Assembly (NCBI RefSeq): GCF_026157105.1
Contig: NZ_JANPVQ010000001.1
Location: forward strand, 1,915,501 to 1,979,500
Direction of reading: 5' to 3'
DNA: 64,000 nt
Source of the DNA: Sphingomicrobium marinum
GTDB taxonomy: Bacteria > Pseudomonadota > Alphaproteobacteria > Sphingomonadales > Sphingomonadaceae
Positions 17,091 to 27,426 of this stretch are shown here, in pieces. The first letter of the stretch is position 1. Each line of letters begins with the position of its first letter. The notes under the pieces were generated by a model that was given only the letters and a program-made list of their open reading frames with translations, had not been told where the DNA came from and did no database searches. The position numbers were made by a program, and so were the translations under genes.

Positions 17091-18406
17091 CCAAAAGCTT
17101 TCGAATCAAGAGCTTCGGCTGCCAGATGAACGTCTATGACGGCGAGCGCATGGCCGAATTGCTTGGCGACAAAGGCATGACCGAGGCCAAGGACGGCGAA
17201 GATGCCGATCTGGTCGTCCTCAACACGTGCCATATCCGCGAAAAAGCCGCGGAAAAGGCCTATTCCGACGTCGGTCGACTGAAGAAAACCGATGGCACGC
17301 GCCCCATGATCGCGCTGGCCGGTTGTGTCGCGCAGGCCGAAGGCAGCGAGGCACAGCGCCGTTCGGACGCGATCGACATCGTGGTCGGCCCGCAAGCCTA
17401 TCATCGCCTTCCCGAGCTCATTGAAGGTGCCTCGAAGGGCCTTCGCCCGGTCGATACCGACATGCCCGCCATCTCCAAGTTCGACGCCATGCCCGCACGC
17501 TCGAAGGTCGGCCCCAGCGCTTTCCTGACGGTGGCCGAAGGCTGCGACAAATTCTGCACCTACTGCGTCGTTCCCTACACCCGCGGCGCCGAAATCTCGC
17601 GTCCGTGGGCGGACATCGTTGCCGAAGCCGAAAGCCTCGTCGATCGCGGCGCGCGCGAAATCACGCTGCTCGGGCAAAACGTGTCGGCGTGGAGCGGCGA
17701 GAATGAAAAAGGCCAGACCGGCGGGCTCGAACTGCTGGTCCGCCGCCTTGCCAAAATCGATGGCCTTGAGCGCATTCGCTACACCACATCGCACCCGGCC
17801 GACATGGACGAGGGCCTGATCGCCGCACACGGCGAAGTGGACAAGCTGATGCCCTATCTCCATCTCCCTGTGCAGGCAGGCAGCGACCGCATTTTGAAGG
17901 CGATGAACCGTCACCACACGGCCGAAAGCTATCTCAAGCTGATCGAGCGCTTCCGTGCCGCGCGCCCCGACATGGCGATCAGCGGTGATTTCATCGTTGG
18001 CTTTCCGGGCGAAACCGATGCCGAATTCGAAGAAACGCTCGCTATCGTCGATGCGGTGCGATACGCTTCGGCTTATTCGTTCAAATATTCGCCGCGTCCG
18101 GGCACCCCCGCCGCGCAAATGGAGGACCAGATCGAGCCCGCAGTGATGGATGAGCGCCTGCAGCGCCTACAGTCCCGCATTTCCGCGCACAGCCTCGATT
18201 TCAACCGCTCAAAGGTCGGCGAAACGATGTCGATCCTTATCGAACGCCAAGGCAAACGCCCCGGTCAAATGATCGGCAAGTCACCCTGGCTGCAATCCGT
18301 TTTCGTCGAGACCGACGCCCCCATCGGCACGATGATCGACGTTAAAATCGAGCAGGCGCTGCCCAATAGCCTGGGCGGACGCCTGAAAGAGAAGGTTGCC
18401 GCCTGA
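17087..18406 (+). CDS. miaB: tRNA-2-methylthio-N6-dimethylallyladenosine synthase
   Basis: 439 residues. An N-terminal UPF0004 domain has three cluster cysteines (SFGCQMNVYD, LNTCHIREKA, LAGCVAQAEG), then the radical-SAM motif CDKFCTYC, GQNVSAWSG, and a C-terminal TRAM domain (MSILIERQGKRPGQMIG, then QSVFVE). It adds the methylthio group to i6A37 in tRNAs. ATGA overlap with plsC upstream and one-base overlap with the phoH-like gene downstream place it in one operon. Confidence 0.96.
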   Translation: MTKSFRIKSFGCQMNVYDGERMAELLGDKGMTEAKDGEDADLVVLNTCHIREKAAEKAYSDVGRLKKTDGTRPMIALAGCVAQAEGSEAQRRSDAIDIVVGPQAYHRLPELIEGASKGLRPVDTDMPAISKFDAMPARSKVGPSAFLTVAEGCDKFCTYCVVPYTRGAEISRPWADIVAEAESLVDRGAREITLLGQNVSAWSGENEKGQTGGLELLVRRLAKIDGLERIRYTTSHPADMDEGLIAAHGEVDKLMPYLHLPVQAGSDRILKAMNRHHTAESYLKLIERFRAARPDMAISGDFIVGFPGETDAEFEETLAIVDAVRYASAYSFKYSPRPGTPAAQMEDQIEPAVMDERLQRLQSRISAHSLDFNRSKVGETMSILIERQGKRPGQMIGKSPWLQSVFVETDAPIGTMIDVKIEQALPNSLGGRLKEKVAA

Positions 18407-19395
18407 TGGCCAAGAATGCCGCTGCCGCTATCGAAGAAGGCGCAAGGCTCGAACTAGAGTTTGACCAGCCCTATCTGCTCGGGCCGCTCTTCGGCGAGTT
18501 CGACCGCCATCTCGTGATCATTGAGGATCGCCTCAACGTGAAGGTCGCGGCACGCGGCAACCGTGTCGCCATCCAGGGCGATCCCGAGGATACAGCGCGT
18601 GCGCGTGAAGTCCTGATCGGCCTCTACCAGCGGCTCGACCAGGGGCAGGATGTCGATGAGGAAGCGGTCGAGGCCGTCATTGGCATGGCCAGCCAGCCGC
18701 AATTGGACGGCATCGTGAACCAGGAAGTCGCCGACCCGCCCAAGGTGATGATCCGCACGCGCAAGAAGACGATCGTCCCGCGCTCTGCGACGCAGACCAC
18801 CTACATGAAGGCGCTGGCCAAGCAGGACATGATCTTCGCGCTCGGCCCCGCGGGTACCGGCAAGACCTATCTCGCCGTCGCGCAGGCCGTCAGCCAGCTC
18901 ATCACCGGCAGCGTCGAACGCCTCATCCTGTCGCGTCCTGCAGTCGAAGCCGGCGAACGCCTTGGCTTCCTGCCCGGCGACATGAAGGAAAAGGTCGATC
19001 CCTACCTGCGCCCGCTTTACGACGCGCTTTACGACATGCTCCCCGCCGAACAGGTCGAGCGCCGCATCGCGTCCGGCGAAATCGAGATCGCGCCGATCGC
19101 CTTCATGCGCGGTCGCACCCTGAACGACGCCGTCATCATCCTCGATGAAGCGCAGAACACCACGCCCGCGCAGATGAAGATGTTCCTTACGCGCTTCGGC
19201 ATGCGCAGCCGCATGGTCATTTGCGGCGACCCCAAGCAGGTCGATCTTCCCGATCCCGGAATGAGCGGGCTTGCCGATGCGGTTTCCAAGCTCGAAGGCG
19301 TCGATGGCATCGCCATGGTGCGCTTCACCGGCGCCGATGTCGTGCGCCACCCTCTGGTCGGACGCATCGTCGATGCCTATGAAGGGCCATCATGA
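18406..19395 (+). CDS. PhoH-like ATPase
   Basis: 329 residues. After a KH-like N-terminal segment ([16 protein letters not shown]) comes the PhoH P-loop domain: [18 protein letters not shown] (Walker A), [18 protein letters not shown] and [19 protein letters not shown] (Walker B). PhoH2/YbeZ proteins are linked to ribosome and RNA metabolism together with YbeY, which is encoded next and overlaps it by 4 bases. Confidence 0.93.
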   Translation: MAKNAAAAIEEGARLELEFDQPYLLGPLFGEFDRHLVIIEDRLNVKVAARGNRVAIQGDPEDTARAREVLIGLYQRLDQGQDVDEEAVEAVIGMASQPQLDGIVNQEVADPPKVMIRTRKKTIVPRSATQTTYMKALAKQDMIFALGPAGTGKTYLAVAQAVSQLITGSVERLILSRPAVEAGERLGFLPGDMKEKVDPYLRPLYDALYDMLPAEQVERRIASGEIEIAPIAFMRGRTLNDAVIILDEAQNTTPAQMKMFLTRFGMRSRMVICGDPKQVDLPDPGMSGLADAVSKLEGVDGIAMVRFTGADVVRHPLVGRIVDAYEGPS

Positions 19396-19889
19396 CGCTA
19401 GAAATTGCGCTCGATTCCGAAGGGGAATGGGACAGTAGCGGCGGCCACTGGGCCGACCTCGCATTCAAAGCTTTCGCTGCCGCCATTGCGGAGAGTGCAC
19501 ACCCGCATATCGCAGACGTCGACGCCGAAGTCAGCCTGTCGCTGACCGATGACGAGACTGTGCGCGCGCTGAATGCACAGTGGCGCGGGAAAGATAAGCC
19601 GACCAACGTGTTGAGCTTCCCGATGCTCGACGACTTCGACCTTCCGGCAGATGGTCCGCCTGCAATGCTTGGCGATATCGCCATGGCCTACGAAACGTGC
19701 GCCCGCGAAGCGTCCGAAAAGGCGCTGCCGCTCGAAAATCATGCCGGCCATCTCATGGTGCACGGCATGCTCCACCTGCTTGGCCACGATCATCAGGACG
19801 ATGAGATGGCCGAGGACATGGAGGCGCGCGAAGTCCGCGCCCTCGCCCGCATCGGCATCGCCGATCCCTATTTCGAAAGTGCCGCCTGA
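19392..19889 (+). CDS. ybeY: Endoribonuclease YbeY, rRNA maturation factor
   Basis: 165 residues. The zinc motif HGMLHLLGHDHQDD is diagnostic, preceded by KPTNVLSFP and GDIAMAYETC. YbeY takes part in 16S rRNA 3'-end maturation and ribosome quality control. It overlaps both neighbours (phoH-like and corC-like), the classic ybeZ-ybeY-ybeX arrangement. Confidence 0.95.
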   Translation: MTLEIALDSEGEWDSSGGHWADLAFKAFAAAIAESAHPHIADVDAEVSLSLTDDETVRALNAQWRGKDKPTNVLSFPMLDDFDLPADGPPAMLGDIAMAYETCAREASEKALPLENHAGHLMVHGMLHLLGHDHQDDEMAEDMEAREVRALARIGIADPYFESAA

Positions 19890-20764
19890 TGGCCAGCCGC
19901 CCCGACGAACCCAACCGATTATGGCGCGGCATGCGCTCGCTGTTCCTCGGCGATGACGACAAGAGCCTGCGCGAGGAAATCGAGGAAGCGATCGACGAGG
20001 CCGATGCCGAACCGGTCAAGGTCGGCGACCTGTCGCCGCACGAGCGCCAGATGCTGCGCAACCTGCTGCATTTCGGTGATCGCACCGCGGGCGACATCTG
20101 CGTCCCGCGCGGTGAGATCGTGTCGGTCCAAAAGGACATCAGCTTCGAACAACTGGTCGAGGAGTTCGCTGAGGCCGAGCATAGCCGCCTTCCCGTCACT
20201 GGCGAGGGTCTCGATGACATTGTCGGCATGTTGCACATCAAGGACGTGTTCAAGGCCAAGCTGGGCAGCGCCAGTCGCGGTTTAGACGACATGCTGCGCG
20301 AACCGCTATTCGTGCCCGAATCGATGGGCGTCATCGATATTCTCGGCCGGATGCGCGCCGAGCGCGTCCATCTTGCCATCGTCGTCGACGAGTTTGGCGG
20401 CACCGAGGGCGTCGTCACGATCGAAGACGTCGTCGAGGAAATTGTCGGCGAGATCGAAGACGAGCATGACGAGATGGATTCCGAACCGCAACTCATCATG
20501 GTCGCGGACGGCATCTGGGACGCCGATGCGCGCGTCGAGATGGATGAAATTATCGAGAAGGTCGATGAAAAGCTCGCCTGGGAAGAAGACGATGTCGACA
20601 CGATCGGAGGGCTCGCCTTCCTGCTGGCCGAACGCATCCTCGATCCCGGCGAAAGCGTAAGCCATCCCTCCGGCTGGCGGCTCGAATGCGTGGCCGCCGA
20701 GCAGCGCCGCGTCACGCGCATCCGCCTCCACGCGCCCGAAGAGGCGATGGACGAGGCCGAGTAA
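19889..20764 (+). CDS. CBS-domain protein of the CorC/YbeX (hemolysin C-like) family
   Basis: 291 residues with no membrane segment: two CBS domains (from about DICVPRGEIVSV through EEFVEEIVGEIEDEHDE) followed by the CorC_HlyC transporter-associated domain (IWDADARVEMDEII to RRVTRIRLH). YbeX/CorC proteins are associated with magnesium homeostasis and, through the ybeZYX operon, ribosome metabolism. It shares a base with ybeY and is four bases from lnt. Confidence 0.9.
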   Translation: MASRPDEPNRLWRGMRSLFLGDDDKSLREEIEEAIDEADAEPVKVGDLSPHERQMLRNLLHFGDRTAGDICVPRGEIVSVQKDISFEQLVEEFAEAEHSRLPVTGEGLDDIVGMLHIKDVFKAKLGSASRGLDDMLREPLFVPESMGVIDILGRMRAERVHLAIVVDEFGGTEGVVTIEDVVEEIVGEIEDEHDEMDSEPQLIMVADGIWDADARVEMDEIIEKVDEKLAWEEDDVDTIGGLAFLLAERILDPGESVSHPSGWRLECVAAEQRRVTRIRLHAPEEAMDEAE

Positions 20765-20767
20765 TCA

Positions 20768-22300
20768 GTGGACCGAATGACGCCATGGCGAGAAGGTGGG
20801 CGCGGTGCCTTAGTTGCGCTGGCCGCAGGCAGCCTGTCGGCCACCGCGTTCGCGCCGCTCGGCCTGTGGCCGATGATGCCGCTGGCGCTGCTGTTGCTGG
20901 TCTGGCTGCTCGATCCCGTGACCAAGCTGAAGCGCGCCGCGCTGCTCGGCTGGCTGTTCGGCATGGGCCACTTCACGGTCGGCCTCAACTGGATCGCGAC
21001 TGCATGGACCTATCAGGCCGCGATGCCGGCATGGGTCGGGTGGGCTGCGGTCCCGATCCTGTCGATCTACCTCGCCGTCTACCCCGCCATAGCCGCCGCG
21101 CTGGCGTGGAAACTGGGCCGCGACAAGCCGCTTATCACCGTGCTCGCGCTGGCTGGCGGCTGGGTGAATACCGAGTGGCTGCGCGGCACCATGCTGACCG
21201 GCTTCGCCTGGAACCCCATCGGGGCGGCGTTCGTGGACACGCCCTGGCTCGGCGCCGCGTCGGCAGTCGGCACGTACGGCCTGTCATTATTGATGGTGTT
21301 GCTGGTCGGCGCGATCTGGCTGGCGATCAAACGCCAGCAATTGAGCAGCTTCGTCATCCTTGCGGTCGTCGCCGGGTTCGCGCTCTTGCCGGAGCCGCAG
21401 CCGGCCGCGACGGCGGATGAGCCCCCGCGCATCACCGTCGTCCAGCCCAACATCGACCAAGCCGACAAGTGGCGCCCAGGCTTCGCCGCCGAGGCTGCGC
21501 GGATCCTCGATGAACTTTCGCGCACGGGGCAGCAAAGTCCCCGCTTGTTGTTCTGGCCGGAAGCAGCGGTTGTCCGTCCTCTCGACGACCAGCGCCCCGC
21601 CGCCGACCTGTCGACCCGGTTCGAGCGCGCCCGCGCAGTCCAACCTATCAACCCCGGCGACTTACTCGTTACCGGCGGCATCGCGCTACAGTCCGACGAC
21701 CGCCAAAGCGTCGATGCCGCGACCAACAGCGTCTTCATCCTTGGCCGCGATGCCGAGATCGAGGCGCGCTACGACAAGGCGCATCTGCTCCCCTGGGGCG
21801 AATATCTGCCAATGCGCGGATTGCTCGAGCCGCTGGGCCTCGCCCGCCTTGCGCCCGGGGCTTTCGACTTTTCTGCCGGGCCCGGTCCGATGACCTACGA
21901 GCTGCCCGGGTTCGGCAAAATGGGGGTGCAGGTCTGCTACGAAATCGTTTTCCCCGGCCAAGTGATCGATCCGGACAATCGCCCGGACTTCATCTTCAAC
22001 CCGTCCAATGACGCTTGGTTCGGCGCATGGGGTCCGCCCCAGCACCTTGCCCAAGCGCGCCTGCGCGCTGTCGAAGAAGGCCTGCCGGTCATCCGCTCGA
22101 CACCCACGGGCATCAGTGCGGTCATCGACAGCAAGGGCGCCGTACTGGACAGCATCGCTTGGCGCCAAGCGGGTGCAATCGACACGGTGCTCCCGGCCGC
22201 CACACACGGCACGGTTTTTGCCGACTATGGCCGCAACCTGATCCCGCTGTTGCTGGCGTTGATGCTAATGGCCGTTGCCCTCGTCCGCCGCGCCCGTTAG
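20768..22300 (+). CDS. lnt: Apolipoprotein N-acyltransferase
   Basis: 510 residues starting with GTG 20768 (ATG 20777 possible). Six or more N-terminal membrane helices are followed by a periplasmic nitrilase-type domain with the Glu-Lys-Cys triad in [24 protein letters not shown] and [12 protein letters not shown], and a final membrane helix ([16 protein letters not shown]). It adds the third acyl chain to lipoprotein N-termini. This matters for the several predicted lipoproteins in the window. Confidence 0.94.
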   Translation: MDRMTPWREGGRGALVALAAGSLSATAFAPLGLWPMMPLALLLLVWLLDPVTKLKRAALLGWLFGMGHFTVGLNWIATAWTYQAAMPAWVGWAAVPILSIYLAVYPAIAAALAWKLGRDKPLITVLALAGGWVNTEWLRGTMLTGFAWNPIGAAFVDTPWLGAASAVGTYGLSLLMVLLVGAIWLAIKRQQLSSFVILAVVAGFALLPEPQPAATADEPPRITVVQPNIDQADKWRPGFAAEAARILDELSRTGQQSPRLLFWPEAAVVRPLDDQRPAADLSTRFERARAVQPINPGDLLVTGGIALQSDDRQSVDAATNSVFILGRDAEIEARYDKAHLLPWGEYLPMRGLLEPLGLARLAPGAFDFSAGPGPMTYELPGFGKMGVQVCYEIVFPGQVIDPDNRPDFIFNPSNDAWFGAWGPPQHLAQARLRAVEEGLPVIRSTPTGISAVIDSKGAVLDSIAWRQAGAIDTVLPAATHGTVFADYGRNLIPLLLALMLMAVALVRRAR

Positions 22301-22341
22301 ACCGCCCCCAAAGTTTCCCACAAGAAAGAAGTCTTGCACCA

Positions 22342-23556
22342 ATGCGTAGCTCCTATCTCTTTACGTCCGAAAGCGTTTCGGAAGGCCATCCGGACAAGGT
22401 TTCCGACCAGATTTCCGACGCCGTGGTCGATTTGTTCATCGGCAAAGACCCCGAAGCGCGCGTGGCGTGCGAGACCATGGTGACGACGAATCGCGTCATC
22501 CTCGCCGGCGAAATCCGCGGCGAAGGCGTGATGACGCCCAAGGGCGAATGGGCCCCTGGCATCCAGCGCGAGATCGAAGACAAGGTCCGCGCCACGGTCA
22601 AACGCATCGGCTACGAACAGGACGGTTTCCACTGGGACAACCTGACCTTCGAGAACTTCCTCCATGCGCAAAGCGCGCATATCGCGCAGGGCGTCGATGC
22701 CAGCGGCAACAAGGACGAAGGCGCTGGCGACCAGGGCATCATGTTCGGTTTCGCGTGCGACGAAACACCCGATTTGATGCCCGCCGCTATCGACTATTCG
22801 CACAAGATTTTGGAAGCGATGGCCGACGATCGCCACAGCGGCGCCGCCCCCTTCCTTGAGCCCGACGCCAAGAGCCAGGTCACGCTGCGTTATGAAAACG
22901 GCAAGCCGGTCGAAGCCACCGCCATCGTCGTTTCCACCCAGCACGCCGAAGGCTACGACGAAGGCGACAAGCAAGAAGAGCTTAACGCTTACGTGAAATC
23001 GGTTGTCGCCAAGGTCCTTCCCGAAGGCCTAATCACCGAAAATACCGTCTATCACATTAATCCGACCGGCAGCTTCGTGATCGGCGGGCCTGATGGCGAT
23101 GCCGGCATTACGGGACGCAAGATCATCGTCGACACCTATGGCGGTGCCGCGCCGCATGGCGGCGGTGCTTTTTCGGGCAAGGACCCGACCAAGGTTGACC
23201 GTTCGGCAGCCTATATCAGCCGCTATCTTGCCAAGAACATTGTCGCTGCGGGACTGGCCAAAAGGTGCACCATCCAGCTTGCCTATGCCATCGGCGTCAG
23301 CCAGCCGCTGTCGCTTTACGTCGATACGCACGGCACCGGCACCGTGGGCGACGATGCGCTCGAAGCCGCGATCTTCTCGGTCGAAAAGCTTGGCGGCCTT
23401 ACCCCGCGCGCGATCCGCACGCACTTGGGCCTCAACAAGCCGATTTATGAAAAAAGCGCAGCATACGGCCATTTTGGTCGCACCGCTGACGGTGACTTTT
23501 TCCCGTGGGAACGCACTGATCTTACCGAGGACCTGAAAGCGGCCATCGCCGGCTAG
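22342..23556 (+). CDS. metK: S-adenosylmethionine synthetase
   Basis: 404 residues from ATG 22342 (an AAGAAAGAAG purine tract upstream). Signatures: [31 protein letters not shown] and [16 protein letters not shown]. It makes SAM from methionine and ATP, the methyl/radical donor for MiaB, TrmB and others here. The gap to lnt is only 41 bases; I see no room for a SAM riboswitch. Its TAG stop overlaps the stop of the convergent diguanylate cyclase gene in the sequence CTAG. Confidence 0.97.
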   Translation: MRSSYLFTSESVSEGHPDKVSDQISDAVVDLFIGKDPEARVACETMVTTNRVILAGEIRGEGVMTPKGEWAPGIQREIEDKVRATVKRIGYEQDGFHWDNLTFENFLHAQSAHIAQGVDASGNKDEGAGDQGIMFGFACDETPDLMPAAIDYSHKILEAMADDRHSGAAPFLEPDAKSQVTLRYENGKPVEATAIVVSTQHAEGYDEGDKQEELNAYVKSVVAKVLPEGLITENTVYHINPTGSFVIGGPDGDAGITGRKIIVDTYGGAAPHGGGAFSGKDPTKVDRSAAYISRYLAKNIVAAGLAKRCTIQLAYAIGVSQPLSLYVDTHGTGTVGDDALEAAIFSVEKLGGLTPRAIRTHLGLNKPIYEKSAAYGHFGRTADGDFFPWERTDLTEDLKAAIAG

Positions 23557-24749
23557 TCGGCGGCCGCCTTCCTGCTTTGTAAGGCGATGTCGATCGGCAG
23601 GATGTCTTCCGGTTGTATCGTCTCGGCGCGGTCGCGGCCATTATCCTTGGCCCGGTAGACCGCGGCATCGGCTAGACGCAGCGTCGCCTCCAGGCTTTCG
23701 CCTTCGACATGCGCGGCGTGGCCGACACTGGCGGTTGGCACGACATCGGCAGGCAGTTCGTCCAGCCGGATGTCACGGATACTGGCGACGATGGCCTGCG
23801 CGACCGTGATCGGGTTCGGTGCCTTTCCCGGTCGGACCAGCACGACGAACTCTTCGCCGCCAATCCGGCAGATATCCCCATATTTGGCAAAGTCGGTGCG
23901 CAATACCTTGCCGACTTCGCGCAGCAATGCATCGCCCGCAGCATGGCCAAAGCGGTCGTTGATCGACTTGAAATGGTCGAGGTCGATCGCGATCACGTCG
24001 CTGATCTGTCGTACGCCTGACGCATGTCCGTCGATCGCGCGCTGCAAATTTCGGCGATTGCCCAGTCCCGTGAGATAATCCGTGCGCGATTCCTCGCCGC
24101 GCCAGCGCAAGACATCGAGGCCGATCGCGATGATGAGCACGATGCCCGATGCCAGGCCGGTTATGGCCCCGATCATGTGCGAAAACACCACATATGGCTG
24201 GGTGAGCTGCCCATCGGCAATCGTGTCAGGAGTGATCGGAAAAATGAGGGGCAGTGCGGCGCGCGCAAGGTAGGACGCGGCGCTGACTGACAGCAGCAAG
24301 ATTACCAGCTTGTCGAGCACACCGTTATTCCGTGTGGCCCACAGACAGCGCAGCCCGCAGGCGATAATAATGAAGCCGACAAGGTGCACGATGATCGGAC
24401 GAACCGTGAAGTCGGGCCACCAGGGCGCGTTGGGAAACAGGCTGACCATGCCGATCAAGGCGGCGATGAACGCGGGTGGCTTCATCGCCAGGCGATGACG
24501 CGACAGGAATGCCTGCAGCAGCATGATCAGGATGAGGAAGTGAAGGACGATCGCAATGTAGCCCAGGGCCAAGTCCTCGACCGGCCGGAAGACATCGAGC
24601 GCAATGGCGACAGCTGACAGGAGGAAGGCGGCAGACGCCCAGCGTGCCACCTTATGCCCCGGTTCGATGACAGCAATGATGGCAAGCGCCAGCGCGAAAG
24701 ACGCGAACATCGCTGGAATCAACGCAAAAAACAGGCTCGCAGCATCCAT
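23553..24749 (-). CDS. Membrane-bound diguanylate cyclase (GGDEF domain)
   Basis: 398 residues. The N-terminal half (to about residue 220) has six or seven hydrophobic helices with no recognised sensor name. A GGDEF domain follows: [36 protein letters not shown] and the intact catalytic motif GGEEF. It should synthesise c-di-GMP from GTP. The inhibitory RxxD site five residues before GGEEF reads KYGD, so product inhibition may be weak. It is inserted on the opposite strand between metK and trmB and appears monocistronic. Confidence 0.9.
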   Translation of the reverse strand: MDAASLFFALIPAMFASFALALAIIAVIEPGHKVARWASAAFLLSAVAIALDVFRPVEDLALGYIAIVLHFLILIMLLQAFLSRHRLAMKPPAFIAALIGMVSLFPNAPWWPDFTVRPIIVHLVGFIIIACGLRCLWATRNNGVLDKLVILLLSVSAASYLARAALPLIFPITPDTIADGQLTQPYVVFSHMIGAITGLASGIVLIIAIGLDVLRWRGEESRTDYLTGLGNRRNLQRAIDGHASGVRQISDVIAIDLDHFKSINDRFGHAAGDALLREVGKVLRTDFAKYGDICRIGGEEFVVLVRPGKAPNPITVAQAIVASIRDIRLDELPADVVPTASVGHAAHVEGESLEATLRLADAAVYRAKDNGRDRAETIQPEDILPIDIALQSRKAAAD

Positions 24750-24897
24750 CGTTCGGAGCGCTATCAGATAAATTGGGTTAAGGTAAGCGGCGCCGTGAAC
24801 GAGGATTGGACCCGAAGAGTGCCAGCCGAAGACGTGCGGCAGTCGCGGCGACTAGCAACCCTTGCGAGCCCGCCATCGCTGCGCTAGCGGCGCGGCC

Positions 24898-25602
24898 ATG
24901 ACGGCACACAAGAAGGGCGACCCTACTACCTTGAATCGGCTCTATGGCCGGTCGAGCACGCACAAGCTCAGGAAGGGGCAGCAGGAGCTGGTCGACAAGC
25001 TGCTGCCGCAGATCAGCGTCCCCGAAGAAGGCGAGCTGACGGCCAAGGCGCTGTTCGGCGAAGAGCGCACGATGCATTTCGAGATCGGGTTCGGTGGCGG
25101 CGAGCATCTCGCCTACCGCGCCGACCTCCTGCCCGATCACGGCTTCATCGGCTGCGAACCCTTCGTCAACGGCGTGGCGCAAGCGCTCACCCACATCCGC
25201 GATGGCCGTCTTGCCAATATCCGCTTGCACATGGGCGATGCGCTGCCCGTCCTTCGACGCGTCCCCGACGGTAGTCTCAGCTTCGTCTACCTGCTGCATC
25301 CCGATCCGTGGCCCAAGGCGCGCCATGCCAAGCGCCGCATGATGAATGACGGCCCGCTCGACATTATTGCCGCCAAGCTTAAGCCCGGCGGCGAATTCCG
25401 CCTCGCGACCGATCATCCGGTGTATCTGGCGTGGAGCCTGATGGTGATGCAGCGCGAACGGCATCGCGCGAACTTCGAATGGCTTGCGGAAAGCCCCAGC
25501 GACTTTCTCCAAAAGCCCGGCGGCTGGGTCGACACGCGCTATGCCGCCAAGGCGCGCCGTGAGGGACGCCGACCCTATTATTTGCGCTATCGACGGCGTT
25601 AG
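24898..25602 (+). CDS. trmB: tRNA (guanine-N7-)-methyltransferase
   Basis: 234 residues from ATG 24898. Motifs: RTMHFEIGFGGGEHLAYRA (SAM-binding loop), FIGCEPFVNGVAQAL and LLHPDPWPKARHAKRRM, the last diagnostic of TrmB. It makes m7G46 in tRNA. The 148-base gap upstream is divergent with the diguanylate cyclase gene and should hold both promoters. Confidence 0.95.
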   Translation: MTAHKKGDPTTLNRLYGRSSTHKLRKGQQELVDKLLPQISVPEEGELTAKALFGEERTMHFEIGFGGGEHLAYRADLLPDHGFIGCEPFVNGVAQALTHIRDGRLANIRLHMGDALPVLRRVPDGSLSFVYLLHPDPWPKARHAKRRMMNDGPLDIIAAKLKPGGEFRLATDHPVYLAWSLMVMQRERHRANFEWLAESPSDFLQKPGGWVDTRYAAKARREGRRPYYLRYRRR

Positions 25603-25640
25603 GGGTGTGAAACTCGGATCGCATCCCTAGATAGGCTGCC

Positions 25641-26681
25641 ATGACCATTCGCAACGATGTTCTCGACGCGATCGGCAACACGCCGCTGATCAAGCTTCAA
25701 CGCGCCTCGGAAGAAACGGGGTGCACGATCCTCGGCAAGGCCGAGTGGATGAACCCCGGACAATCGGTCAAGGACCGCGCGGCAAAGAGCCTAGTGCTCG
25801 ACGCGATAAAGGACGGTCGCCTGCGAAAAGGTGGCACGATCGTCGACGGCACCGCGGGCAATACGGGGATCGGCCTCACCATGGTGGGCAATGCGCTAGG
25901 CATGGAGACGGTCATCGTCATCCCCGAAACGCAGACCAAGGAAAAGAAGGACACGCTGCGGATGCTCGGCGCGCAGCTCGTCGAAGTTCCCGCCGTGCCC
26001 TACAAGAACCCCAATAACTACGTGAAGATTGCCGGCCGGATCGCCGAAAATCTCGCGAAGAGCCGTCCCGGCGGTGCCATGTTCGCCGACCAGTTCGACA
26101 ACCAGGCCAATCGCCAGGCGCATATCGATACGACCGGTCCCGAGATTTGGGAGCAGACGGAGGGCAAGGTCGATGGCTTCATCTGCGCGGTGGGCACCGG
26201 CGGAACGCTCGCCGGCGTTGCCCAATTTCTGCGCGAGCAAAATCCGGACATCCAGATCGGCATTGCCGACCCGCCCGGCGCCGCGCTCTATAGTTATTAT
26301 ACTACGGGCGAATTGAAGGCCGAAGGCAGCTCGATCACCGAAGGCATCGGCCAGGGCCGCATCACGGGCAACCTCGAAGGCCTCGAGGTCGACCACGCCT
26401 TTCGCATCGAGGACCAGGAAAGCCTCGACATCAATTTCGGCCTGCTCGAGGAAGAAGGCCTCAACCTTGGCCTGTCGTCCGGTATCAATGTCGCGGGCGC
26501 GATCCGCCTCGCCAAGAAAATGGGCCCCGGCCACACCATCGTGACGGTTCTCTGCGACCCCGGTACGCGCTACCAGTCGCGCCTCTTCAATCCCGAATTC
26601 CTACGCGAAAAGGGCTACAAGGTTCCCGCCTTTCTCACCCGCGATGTCGATATCGACATCTCCTATCTCCCCACCGACTGA
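25641..26681 (+). CDS. cysK: PLP-dependent cysteine synthase A
   Basis: 346 residues of the fold II PLP family. The Schiff-base lysine is Lys44 in PGQSVKDRAA; the substrate loop is GTAGNTGIGL and the phosphate-binding loop is GTGGTLAG. It should form L-cysteine from O-acetylserine and sulfide. The protein is slightly longer than E. coli CysK and belongs to the alphaproteobacterial branch that ends FLTRDVDIDISYLPTD. It lies 11 bases before the peroxiredoxin gene. Confidence 0.9.
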   Translation: MTIRNDVLDAIGNTPLIKLQRASEETGCTILGKAEWMNPGQSVKDRAAKSLVLDAIKDGRLRKGGTIVDGTAGNTGIGLTMVGNALGMETVIVIPETQTKEKKDTLRMLGAQLVEVPAVPYKNPNNYVKIAGRIAENLAKSRPGGAMFADQFDNQANRQAHIDTTGPEIWEQTEGKVDGFICAVGTGGTLAGVAQFLREQNPDIQIGIADPPGAALYSYYTTGELKAEGSSITEGIGQGRITGNLEGLEVDHAFRIEDQESLDINFGLLEEEGLNLGLSSGINVAGAIRLAKKMGPGHTIVTVLCDPGTRYQSRLFNPEFLREKGYKVPAFLTRDVDIDISYLPTD

Positions 26682-26692
26682 AGGAAAGACAG

Positions 26693-27355
26693 ATGACGCT
26701 TTCAATTGGCAGCACCGCCCCCGATTTCACCGCCGAGACGACCACCGGCACGATCAACTTCCACGAGTGGATCGGCGATGGCTGGGCGATCCTTTTTTCG
26801 CACCCCAAGGCCTTCACGCCCGTGTGCACCACCGAACTGGGCTACATGGCGGGTCTCAAGGACGAGTTCGCCAAGCGCAACACCAAGATCATCGGCCTTT
26901 CGGTCGATACGTCGGATGACAATCGCAACTGGCTTCCCGACATCGAGGAAGTGTCGGGCAACAAGGTCGACTACCCGGTGATCGGCGACAGCGATCTCAA
27001 CGTCGCCAAGAAATACAACATGCTCCCCGCCGACGAGAGCGGCACCGCCGAAGGCCGCACGGCTGCCAACAATGCGACCGTGCGCACCGTCTATATCATC
27101 GGCCCCGACAAGAAGATCCGCGCCATGCTGCTCTACCCGATGAGCACGGGCCGCAACTTCGATGAAGTCCTGCGCCTGCTCGACAGCGTGCAGCTTACCG
27201 AGAACAAGGGCGTGGCCACCCCGGTCAACTGGAAGCAGGGCGACGACGTTATCATCCCGCCGACCGTCTCCGATGAAGACGCCAAGGCGAAATATCCGTC
27301 TGGCTGGGACACCAAGAAGCCTTACTTGCGCGTGATCCCGCAGCCTGCGGACTAA
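26693..27355 (+). CDS. 1-Cys peroxiredoxin (Prx6 type)
   Basis: 220 residues with a single cysteine, the peroxidatic Cys45 in FTPVCTTELG; no resolving cysteine exists. The length and the C-terminal extension (GVATPVNWKQGDDVIIPP, then PYLRVIPQP) are typical of the Prx6 subfamily. It reduces H2O2 and alkyl peroxides, needing an external reductant. It follows cysK by 11 bases, so the two are likely co-transcribed. Confidence 0.94.
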   Translation: MTLSIGSTAPDFTAETTTGTINFHEWIGDGWAILFSHPKAFTPVCTTELGYMAGLKDEFAKRNTKIIGLSVDTSDDNRNWLPDIEEVSGNKVDYPVIGDSDLNVAKKYNMLPADESGTAEGRTAANNATVRTVYIIGPDKKIRAMLLYPMSTGRNFDEVLRLLDSVQLTENKGVATPVNWKQGDDVIIPPTVSDEDAKAKYPSGWDTKKPYLRVIPQPAD

Positions 27356-27370
27356 ACGCGGTCACAGACG

Positions 27371-27412
27371 AAAAAAGGGCGGCGTTCCTCACCAGGAGCG
27401 CCGCCCTTTTCC
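27371..27412. terminator. Bidirectional terminator between peroxiredoxin and sugar dehydrogenase genes
   Basis: AAAAAAGGGCGGCG and CGCCGCCCTTTT flank a loop; the A-run on one side and T-run on the other make it usable from both strands between convergent genes. Confidence 0.93.
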
Positions 27413-27426
27413 ATGCCTGTTGAGAA

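Noticed and set aside
22301-22341. Possible SAM riboswitch before metK
   Set aside because: Only 41 bases separate lnt and metK and no pseudoknot-like or terminator structure is visible.
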